Assembly: GCF_000382705.1 (NCBI RefSeq)
Contig: NZ_ARQE01000003.1
Span: 248,001-312,000, forward strand
DNA length: 64,000 bases
From: Aureimonas ureilytica DSM 18598 = NBRC 106430
Lineage (GTDB): Bacteria > Pseudomonadota > Alphaproteobacteria > Rhizobiales > Rhizobiaceae
Direction of reading: 5' to 3'
Shown here piece by piece: positions 37,419-43,788 of the stretch. Under the pieces are notes generated by a model, which saw only the letters and a list, made by a program, of their open reading frames with translations, had not been told where the DNA came from and did no database searches. Positions within the stretch are counted from its first letter, which is position 1. Each line of letters begins with the position of its first letter. Both the position numbers and the translations under genes were made by a program.

Positions 37419-38036
37419 CTGTCCGTCGCCCCCGCTTCCAAAACCGCCGCCTCCGAGGCCCGTTTCCTGCGCGAATGGCTGCGCCGTCCCTTGAAGGTCG
37501 GGGCCGTGTCCCCCTCCTCTCGCGCGCTGGCCGAACGCATGGCCGCCCGAGTGCCGCTGCCGGGCGAGGATGGCGTGGTGGTGGAACTCGGCCCCGGCAC
37601 GGGCGTCGTCACCCGCGCGCTCCTGGCGCGCGGCATCGAGCCGGACCGCCTCGCTTGTCTCGAATACGCGCCGGAATTCTGCGCGCTCCTGAAGGCGCTG
37701 TTTCCCGCCGTCCATGTCATCCGGGGCGATGCCTATCGGCCGGGCGAGGATCTCGACCGCTGGCTGGACGGGCGCCCGCTCGCCGCCGTCGTGTCCAGCC
37801 TGCCGCTGATGGCGCGGCCCGAGGAGGAACGCGCCGGCGCGCTGAAGGCCTGGCTCGACCGCCTGCCGGTCGGCGCGCCCTTCGTGCAGTTCACCTATTC
37901 CCCCGCCCTGCCCGTGCGGCCCGAGCGGATCGACGCGCAGGTCGAGACGAGCCCCTGGGTGAAGCTCAACATTCCGCCCGCGCGCGTCGTCACCTATCGG
38001 CGCGGCTGTCCGGCGCTCGCCGGCATCATCGGCTGA
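37419..38036 (+). CDS. PmtA-family phospholipid N-methyltransferase paralogue (apparent CTG start)
   Basis: Class I SAM-dependent methyltransferase of the rhizobial PmtA type, which methylates phosphatidylethanolamine toward phosphatidylcholine. Motif I is VVELGPGTGVVTRALLARGI, then LACLEYAPEFCALLKALFP, VHVIRGDAYRPGED, the family block VVSSLPLMARPEEE and NIPPARVVTYRRG. The conserved helix ARFLREWLRRPLKVGAVSPS matches the next gene and begins before the only standard start (TTG 37491). The best start is CTG 37419 with GAGGAG 8 bases upstream, giving 205 residues. It may have a different substrate preference from its neighbour. Confidence 0.85.
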   Translation: MSVAPASKTAASEARFLREWLRRPLKVGAVSPSSRALAERMAARVPLPGEDGVVVELGPGTGVVTRALLARGIEPDRLACLEYAPEFCALLKALFPAVHVIRGDAYRPGEDLDRWLDGRPLAAVVSSLPLMARPEEERAGALKAWLDRLPVGAPFVQFTYSPALPVRPERIDAQVETSPWVKLNIPPARVVTYRRGCPALAGIIG

Positions 38037-38064
38037 CGACTCGCGCCGCCCGCTCCGCCGTCGC

Positions 38065-38106
38065 ATGACGCAGTCTTAAAATTTCATTGTTTCGCATTTG
38101 CGTCAT
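38065..38106. promoter_or_regulatory. Inverted repeat in the pmtA promoter region
   Basis: ATGACGCA (38065-38072) and TGCGTCAT (38099-38106) form an 8-bp inverted repeat around an AT-rich spacer that contains GTTTCGCAT. It lies about 65 bases before the second methyltransferase. It could be an operator; no bound factor can be named. Confidence 0.35.
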
Positions 38107-38170
38107 CAAGCTTGTTTCATTCCGACGATATGACAGGTTCGACAAAGCGACTGGAATCGGAGGACGCGCG

Positions 38171-38803
38171 ATGGAACACCATAGGAACGCCGAGACGATC
38201 AGCCGGAACGAGCGGGGAGCGGACCTCGCCCGCTTCTTCGGAACCTGGATTCGCCATCCGATCAAGATGGGCGCCGTGGCGCCCTCCTCGCCGCGCTACT
38301 GCGCCACGATGGTCGGCGCCTCCACCACGCGGATCGACGGCCCGATCCTCGAACTCGGCCCCGGCCTCGGCGTCGTGACCCGCGCGCTCTTGAATGCCGG
38401 CGTCGCGCCCGAGCGCATCACCTCGATCGAATACGACCGGGAATTCGCGCAAACGCTGCGCGAGCGCTTTCCGCGCGTCAACGTGATCCAGGGCGACGGG
38501 TTCGACCTCGACGCCACGCTCGGCGACGGCGGGGCGACGAAATTCGCCGCGATCCTCTTCGCCATCCCGATCGTCCACATGGAGCAGGCCGAGCGTCAGG
38601 CGCTCTTCTCCAGTTATTTCCGTCGCCTCCTGCCGGGCGGCAACCTGACCCAGCTCTCCTATCTCTGGAAACCCCCGGTCAAGGCCGTGGCGGGCGTCTT
38701 CGACGTCTCCTCCACGCCGATCGTCTGGGACAACATCCCTCCGGCCCGCGTCTGGATCTATTCGCAGACGCAGCCGACCCATCTGGCAGGCGCTGTTCAT
38801 TGA
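38171..38803 (+). CDS. pmtA: PmtA-family phosphatidylethanolamine N-methyltransferase
   Basis: 210-residue SAM-dependent phospholipid methyltransferase. Motifs are ADLARFFGTWIRHPIKMGAV, motif I ILELGPGLGVVTRALLNAGV, ITSIEYDREFAQTLRERFPR, VNVIQGDGFDLD, and the C-terminal VWDNIPPARVWIYSQTQPTH. The layout matches Sinorhizobium-type PmtA, which makes phosphatidylcholine at the inner membrane. The start is ATG 38171 with GGAGG 7 bases upstream; the longer frame to 38087 is unneeded. It follows a paralogue by 134 bases and overlaps the flavin reductase gene by TTGA. Confidence 0.87.
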   Translation: MEHHRNAETISRNERGADLARFFGTWIRHPIKMGAVAPSSPRYCATMVGASTTRIDGPILELGPGLGVVTRALLNAGVAPERITSIEYDREFAQTLRERFPRVNVIQGDGFDLDATLGDGGATKFAAILFAIPIVHMEQAERQALFSSYFRRLLPGGNLTQLSYLWKPPVKAVAGVFDVSSTPIVWDNIPPARVWIYSQTQPTHLAGAVH

Positions 38804-39369
38804 TCCCACGCCTTCTCGTCCTGTCCGGCTCGCCCCGCCCCGACGTGCCCGAATCGCGCCTCGCGGCGGAAGCGACGCGCCTTCTGGCGGCGACCGAGGT
38901 GTCGCTGACCTCGGCGAGCCTGGCGGACTATCCGCTGCCCCTGTTCGACGGGGCGGCGGACGCCTTGCCGCAGAATGCCTGGCTCCTGGCGCAGCGCCTC
39001 GCGCTGCAGGACGGGCTGCTTCTCGTGACGGGCGAGCACAATGGCGGCATGCCGGCGGCGCTGAAGAACGCGATCGACTGGATCGCCCATGCCGCCGCGC
39101 GCGAGAACCGGCCGCTTTCGCCCTTCCGCCGCCTCGTCGTGGCGCTGGCCTCGGCATGCCCAAGCGGCGGGCGCCAGTCGCTGGCGCAGCTGCGCGCCGT
39201 CTTCGCGCATCTCGGCGCCGAGGCCATGACGGCGGAATTCCACCTGAACGAGGCCGGGGGTGGCATCGGGCCGGACGGCGCGCTCGCCCGCCCGGAGGAT
39301 CAGGAACGCCTGAGCGACTTCCTCGACCGGGCGCTCGACCATGTGGGCGCGCTCTCCCGTCAGGTCTGA
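38800..39369 (+). CDS. NADPH-dependent FMN reductase-family protein
   Basis: 189-residue flavodoxin-like reductase of the NADPH-dependent FMN reductase family. The flavin-phosphate loop is LVLSGSPRPDVPESRLAAEA, and the second family motif is GLLLVTGEHNGGMPAALKNA followed by IDWIAHA. Such enzymes reduce FMN, quinones or metals. The start is TTG 38800, overlapping the pmtA stop as TTGA. The stop lies inside the first unit of a 22-bp tandem repeat, so the last codons (Q-V) come from repeat sequence. Confidence 0.87.
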   Translation: MIPRLLVLSGSPRPDVPESRLAAEATRLLAATEVSLTSASLADYPLPLFDGAADALPQNAWLLAQRLALQDGLLLVTGEHNGGMPAALKNAIDWIAHAAARENRPLSPFRRLVVALASACPSGGRQSLAQLRAVFAHLGAEAMTAEFHLNEAGGGIGPDGALARPEDQERLSDFLDRALDHVGALSRQV

Positions 39370-39487
39370 CCGATCAGACCGGCAGGTGTGACCGATCAGA
39401 CCGGCAGGTGTGACCGATCAGTCCGTCAGGACTGATCCACCAGTCCGTCAGGACGGATCCGCCAGTTCGTCAGGTCTGACCGGCACG
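39361..39487. repeat. 22-bp tandem repeat with internal dyad, five full units and a partial sixth
   Basis: Units start at 39361, 39383, 39405, 39427 and 39449, with a partial one at 39471. Each begins CAGG. The first reads CAGGTCTGACCGATCAGACC plus GG, with GGTCTGA / TCAGACC as an internal inverted repeat. Later units drift but keep much of the pairing (GGACTGA and CAGTCC). The unit length is not a multiple of three. The array fills the gap between the convergent FMN reductase and SDR genes and overlaps the reductase stop. Confidence 0.9.
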
Positions 39488-39509
39488 GCCTTGCCGGCCG
39501 AAATCCGCC

Positions 39510-40268
39510 TCAGACGTGCTGGCCGCCATTGATGTGGATTTCCGCGCCGTTCACGTAGGACGCCTGTTCCGAGCACAGGAAATAGATGATGTCGGCGACC
39601 TCCGAGGTCTTGCCGAGCCGGCGCATCGGGATCTGCTCCACGATCTTCTCCGTGCCGGGCGACAGGATCGCCGTGTCGATCTCGCCGGGCGCGATGGCGT
39701 TGACGCGCACGCCGTCCGGCCCGAAATCGGCGGCCATCTCGCGCGTCAGCGAGGCGAGCGCGGCCTTGGACGTGGCATAGGCCGTGCCCGCGAAAGGATG
39801 GACGCGGCTGCCGACGATCGAGGTGACGTTGACGATCGAGCCCTTGGCGGTGGCGAGCTCCGCCCGAAGGCCGCGCGCCAGCATGATCGGGGCGAAGAAA
39901 TTCACCTGGAACACGTCGCGCCAGACATTCATCGGCGTCTGGATGGAATCGAGGCGCGAGCCCTTGTCGCCCTTGGGCGAGATCGCGGCATTGTTGACCA
40001 GCGCCTGAAGCCGGCCGCCGTTCTTCTGGAGCCGCTGGCGGATTTCCGAGACGGCGAAGCCGACATCCTCCGGATTGGCGAGATCGACCTTGATGTGGTC
40101 CTCCGGCCCCGCCGGCCAGGGGCAGTCGGCGGCGAAATCCTGCCGCGAGCAGGTAATGACGCGCCATCCCTCTCGCGAGAAGCGCTTCACGGTGGCGTGG
40201 CCGATGCCGCGCGAGGCTCCGGTCAGGACGATCGTCTTGCGCGAATCGGCGGGCGCGACTTCGGACAC
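39510..40268 (-). CDS. Short-chain dehydrogenase/reductase (SDR)
   Basis: 252-residue classical SDR oxidoreductase with a Rossmann fold. The cofactor loop is IVLTGASRGIGHATVKRFSR, the structural motif is LVNNAAISPKG and the catalytic residues are in NVTSIVGSR (Ser) and YATSKAALASL (Tyr, Lys). The C-terminal ASYVNGAEIHINGGQHV is typical. Cys/Ser-Arg after the first strand (ITCSRQDF) suggests NADP(H), and the substrate is unknown. The start is GTG 40268. It faces the pmtA/FMN-reductase genes across the 22-bp repeat array. Confidence 0.92.
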   Translation of the reverse strand: MSEVAPADSRKTIVLTGASRGIGHATVKRFSREGWRVITCSRQDFAADCPWPAGPEDHIKVDLANPEDVGFAVSEIRQRLQKNGGRLQALVNNAAISPKGDKGSRLDSIQTPMNVWRDVFQVNFFAPIMLARGLRAELATAKGSIVNVTSIVGSRVHPFAGTAYATSKAALASLTREMAADFGPDGVRVNAIAPGEIDTAILSPGTEKIVEQIPMRRLGKTSEVADIIYFLCSEQASYVNGAEIHINGGQHV

Positions 40269-40468
40269 GGGAAAACCTCATGGGATAGAAGGATGCCCGC
40301 TGGGGCAGCGGGCCGCGCGCCGGTTGATTTCGCGCGGCGCTGCTCCTCCTTTATCGCAAGGCCGCGCGGAAGGGAAAAGACTTCCCGCCCCGGCCGGCTT
40401 CGCTCCGGCCTGTCCCCGAGGCGCGGAGGGCAGAGGCGTCGGTCGGGGTCGAGGAAGGTTGCGTCGCC

Positions 40469-41686
40469 ATGGTCCAGGGCTTGCGGTCCGTTTGTCTCGC
40501 GCTCGCGCTTCTCGGCTCCACCGCGCTGGCGGGCGCAGCGCCCCTGCCCGACCCGGCGGACTGGCCGGCCGTGGAAAAGGCCGCGCGCGGCCAGAGCGTG
40601 CGCCTCGCCATGCCCGGCGCGCCCGGCCCCGCCGTCGCCTATCTGCAATGGGCGTTGGGGGAGCTCACGCGGCTTTATGGCGTCACGCTCGACATTTCCA
40701 CCGATCCGGCGACGCTCACGGCGCTGCAATCGGACGATGCGGGCGGCACGGCCGCCGCCGCGACGCCCGATCTCGTCTGGATCGAGGGTGATGTCTTTCC
40801 CGCGCTGAAAGCTGCCGGACGCCTGTCCACGCCCTTCGCGGACCGGCTGCCGAACTGGCGCTTCGTGGATCTGGAGCGCCATCCGAGCGTCCTCGTGGAC
40901 GCGGGCGAACCCACCGATTTCCGCCTCGCGCCGCTCGGCCTCCAGAAGCTGACGCTCTTTGCCGACACCGCCCGCGCGGGCCCGGCGGATGCGCTGCCGC
41001 GCTCGGTGGAGGCGCTTCTGACTTGGGCCGAGGCGCATCGCGGTCGCTTCGTCCTGCCCGCGCCCGGCACGCTCGCTGCAAGACGCTTTCTGGAACAGAT
41101 GCTGTTCGACACGGCGGAGGACCCGTCCGCGCTGCTGCGCCCGGTGGAGGAGAGCGATTTTATGGAGGCGACCGCGCCGCTCTGGCGCGCCATGGAGCGG
41201 CTGCGCGCGGCAAGCTGGCACGAAGGACGCTCCTTCGCCTGGAGCGAGACCGAGGCGCTGGAACTCCTGGCGCGCGGCGAGGTGGACATGGCGGCGGGGC
41301 TCGACCCGCTGGCCGCCGCTAGCGCGATCCGGCAAGGGCGCCTCGCCACCACCGTCCGCCCCGTCCTCTTCGACGGCGGCATGATCGGCGGCGCGCATTT
41401 CCTCGCCATCCCCGCCGAGGCGCCCTCGCCGGCCGGAGCGCTGGTCGTGGCGAATTTCCTCCTGTCGCCGGAGGCCCAGCGCCGCAAGGCCGAGCTGACG
41501 GGCTGGGCCGATCCGAGCGTCCTGGCCCTGAAGACGCTGCCCCCCACACTCGCCGACGCCTTCCGCGCCGAGGCGCGCGACCCGGCCGTGCCGAGCGGGC
41601 GGGCGCTCGACCTGACCATCGCCGAACCCAGCCCCGGCTGGGGCGACAAGCTGACCGAGGAATGGGCGCGGCGATCGCAGCCGTGA
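40469..41686 (+). CDS. ABC transporter substrate-binding protein (YnjB-like)
   Basis: 405-residue periplasmic binding protein with a signal peptide (VCLALALLGSTALAGAAPLP) and a type-2 binding-protein layout: ARGQSVRLAMPGAPGPAVAY, PDLVWIEGDVFPALKAAGRL, RFVLPAPGTLAARRFLEQML and GALVVANFLLSPEAQRRKAE. The build recalls E. coli YnjB. No permease or ATPase gene is adjacent. The next gene overlaps its 3' end and encodes a DUF1345 membrane protein instead. The start is ATG 40469. The ligand is unknown. Confidence 0.8.
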   Translation: MVQGLRSVCLALALLGSTALAGAAPLPDPADWPAVEKAARGQSVRLAMPGAPGPAVAYLQWALGELTRLYGVTLDISTDPATLTALQSDDAGGTAAAATPDLVWIEGDVFPALKAAGRLSTPFADRLPNWRFVDLERHPSVLVDAGEPTDFRLAPLGLQKLTLFADTARAGPADALPRSVEALLTWAEAHRGRFVLPAPGTLAARRFLEQMLFDTAEDPSALLRPVEESDFMEATAPLWRAMERLRAASWHEGRSFAWSETEALELLARGEVDMAAGLDPLAAASAIRQGRLATTVRPVLFDGGMIGGAHFLAIPAEAPSPAGALVVANFLLSPEAQRRKAELTGWADPSVLALKTLPPTLADAFRAEARDPAVPSGRALDLTIAEPSPGWGDKLTEEWARRSQP

Positions 41687-42372
41687 GCGCGCCGCAGGTC
41701 GCCCCCGGCCGCACGCGCCGGTCCTGGCACCGTGTCTGGCGGATGCTGCGCAGCCGGCCGCGTCTTCTCGGCTCGGTTCTGGCGATGGTGCTCGTCTTCG
41801 CCCTCGCCCCGCGTTCGCTCGCGTGGTCGACGCGCGCCCTGATCGGTTGGGACAGCGGCGTCCTCCTTTATCTCGGCGTCTGCTGGCGGATGATGGCGCG
41901 GGCCGATCTCGGCCGCCTGCGGGCGCGCGCCCACCGGCAGGACGAGGGCCGAAGCGTCGTGCTCGTCGTCACCAGCCTCTGCATCGCGGCGAGCTTCGCC
42001 GCCATCGCCGCCGAGTTGCACGGGCTCGGCGACCACGCGGCGTCCAACCCGCTGCGCCTGTGTCTGGCCGGCGTCACCGTGCTTCTGTCCTGGGTGGTGA
42101 CGCAGGTCGTCATGGCGCTGCATTACGCCGGCGAGTTCTATTCCGATCCGAAGGCCGAAGGCGGTCTCGCCTTTCCGGGCGGGGAGCACGAGCCGAACTA
42201 TCTCGACTTTCTCTATTTCAGCTTCACCATGGGCGCGGCGGCGCAGACCTCCGACGTCGCCGTCACCTCGCGCGGCATGCGCCGGCTCGTGCTCGCGCAC
42301 ACGATCCTCGCCTTCCTGTTCAACACCACGATCCTGGCGCTGGCGGTGAATGTCGGGGCGAGCGTGATCTGA
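41662..42372 (+). CDS. DUF1345 integral membrane protein
   Basis: 236-residue membrane protein of the DUF1345 family with about five helices: LLGSVLAMVLVFALAPRSLA, WDSGVLLYLGVCWRMM, SVVLVVTSLCIAASFAAIAA, LCLAGVTVLLSWVVTQVVMA and a final LVLAHTILAFLFNTTILALA. The family block HYAGEFYSDPKAEGGLAFPG plus LDFLYFSFTMGAAAQTSDVA is reminiscent of the pore region of ion channels, although no function is proven. The start is ATG 41662, 25 bases inside the binding-protein gene; GTG 41683, overlapping its stop as GTGA, is an alternative. Confidence 0.87.
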   Translation: MGAAIAAVSAPQVAPGRTRRSWHRVWRMLRSRPRLLGSVLAMVLVFALAPRSLAWSTRALIGWDSGVLLYLGVCWRMMARADLGRLRARAHRQDEGRSVVLVVTSLCIAASFAAIAAELHGLGDHAASNPLRLCLAGVTVLLSWVVTQVVMALHYAGEFYSDPKAEGGLAFPGGEHEPNYLDFLYFSFTMGAAAQTSDVAVTSRGMRRLVLAHTILAFLFNTTILALAVNVGASVI

Positions 42373-42455
42373 CCCGATCCGCTGGGCTCCGATTCCATCA
42401 GGGGCGACGCAGCGTTGTCATGTGCTTCGGCTAGGGAGGCTGTCCCGGATGCGCC

Positions 42456-42621
42456 GAGAGCCTGTTTGGAAATCGGCGGCGGAGGGCCGTCGAGGGATTT
42501 TTCGACGTCGCGAGGCGCCAAACGCAGTCGATGCTAGGTCAGCATCGGCGAGGATTGGCAACGAAGCGTCGGCGAAAAAGCACCGACGGAACGACCCGAC
42601 CGAGTTTTCAAACAGGCTCTC
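42456..42621. repeat. MITE-like element, copy 2, abutting the next gene's start
   Basis: The 166-bp element begins GAGAGCCTGTTTGGAAA and ends TTTTCAAACAGGCTCTC, giving 17-bp terminal inverted repeats with one mismatch. Read on the - strand it aligns along its whole length with 29762-29924, roughly four bases in five. It contains no gene of its own. The right end stops one base before the ATG of the nucleotidyltransferase gene at 42623. Confidence 0.75.
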
Positions 42622-42622
42622 A

Positions 42623-43186
42623 ATGACGACCATGACCGACGCCGAGTTCCTTGCCATCGCGCGCTCCAACCCCGTCAATCGCGAGCTGGAGCGCCGTCTG
42701 GCCGCGCTCGGCCTGCCCGAAGGCCATCTCGTGGCGGGCTGCCTTTTCCAGGCGATCTGGAACCAGCGCTCCGGCCGCCCGGCGGACTGGGGGGTCAAGG
42801 ATTACGACGTGTTCTATTTCGACGCCGCCGACACGTCCTGGGAGGCGGAGGATCGCGTCATCGCCCAAGTGGCCGAGGCGACGGCCGATCTCGGCGTCGA
42901 GGTCGAGCTGCGCAATCAGGCGCGCGTGCATCTCTGGTACGAGAAGCGCTTCGGCGCGCCCTATCCGCAGCTCCACTCGGCGCACGACGGGATCGACCGC
43001 TATCTCGTCACCTGCACCTGTGTCGGGATCGAACTGGCGAGCGGCGCGCTCTATGCGCCGAACGGGCTCCATGATCTGGCAGAGGGGCGCCTTGCCTCCA
43101 ATCCGTTGAACCCGCTCACCGAGCGCTTCACCGAGAAGGCCGAGAGCTACCGCGCCCGCTGGCCCTGGCTGACCGTGGTCGCCTGA
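42623..43186 (+). CDS. Nucleotidyltransferase-family protein (DUF925)
   Basis: 187-residue member of the DUF925 nucleotidyltransferase-like family. The signature is LVAGCLFQAIWNQRSGRPAD with GVKDYDVFYFDAADTSWEAE, where DYD is the putative metal-binding acidic motif. Then come VELRNQARVHLWYEKRFGAP, HDGIDRYLVTCTCVGIE and a conserved end EKAESYRARWPWLTVV. It starts at ATG 42623; ATG 42632 (MTDAEF) is equally possible and is the usual family start. An inverted-repeat element ends one base upstream, and its terminal AGG is the only Shine-Dalgarno-like sequence. The substrate is unknown. Confidence 0.87.
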   Translation: MTTMTDAEFLAIARSNPVNRELERRLAALGLPEGHLVAGCLFQAIWNQRSGRPADWGVKDYDVFYFDAADTSWEAEDRVIAQVAEATADLGVEVELRNQARVHLWYEKRFGAPYPQLHSAHDGIDRYLVTCTCVGIELASGALYAPNGLHDLAEGRLASNPLNPLTERFTEKAESYRARWPWLTVVA

Positions 43187-43193
43187 GCCGCCC

Positions 43194-43607
43194 CTACCCG
43201 GCGCCGGGCGGTTCGTCGCTCTCGAACCGGCCCGCGCTCTCGCGATCCCGCTCGTAATGCCGGCTCAGGGGAAAGGGCGGAAGCCAGCCCTCGCGGCGGA
43301 TGATCCAAAGCTCGTAGGTCGGCTGAAACCGATCCGGCGCATCCAGCGAGCCGAGATGGATCTCGATCTCGTCGCCGCTGCGCCCGAAGACCGAGGACCC
43401 GCAGCGCGCGCAGAAGCACCGCCCGTTATAGGCGCGCGGCTCGCCCCGGATCGTCACCGCCTCGGCCGGGAATATCGCCGAGGCGTGAAACAGCGCGCCG
43501 TGATGTTTGCGGCAGTCGAGGCAATGGCAGACGCCGACGCGATAGGGCGCGCCGCTCGCCACGAACCGGATATCGCCGCAAAGGCAGCCGCCCGAAACCT
43601 CCTCCAT
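43194..43607 (-). CDS. GFA-family (glutathione-dependent formaldehyde-activating-like) protein
   Basis: 137-residue zinc protein of the GFA family. The cysteine motifs are SGGCLCGDIRF, GVCHCLDCRKHHGALFHASA and FCARCGSSVFG, which form the two zinc sites. Most members have no known enzyme activity, and a formaldehyde role should not be assumed. The start is ATG 43607 with AGGAGG upstream. The C-terminal 20 residues are Arg/Glu/Asp-rich. It converges on the nucleotidyltransferase gene, 7 bases apart. Confidence 0.92.
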   Translation of the reverse strand: MEEVSGGCLCGDIRFVASGAPYRVGVCHCLDCRKHHGALFHASAIFPAEAVTIRGEPRAYNGRCFCARCGSSVFGRSGDEIEIHLGSLDAPDRFQPTYELWIIRREGWLPPFPLSRHYERDRESAGRFESDEPPGAG

Positions 43608-43788
43608 GCCCTCGCCTCCTCGCGCCTGACCGGATGGAGCCGCAAAGCTCCGACAGATCATACGAAGGGAGACGCCGGGCGGGCGTCAAGCCGCGCGCCG
43701 GGCCGGCGGGAGACGCACAGGCCTTGCCCCACGCGAGAGACGCGCCGGCGGCTGGACTTGCGCGCCGCGCCCCGCCACAAGGCCGGGC

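Noticed and set aside
37491-38036. TTG 37491 as the start of the pmtA paralogue
   Set aside because: It removes a conserved N-terminal helix shared with the next gene, and the SD is better placed for CTG 37419.
39361-39487. CRISPR array
   Set aside because: Units are contiguous 22-mers with no spacers, and no cas genes are present.
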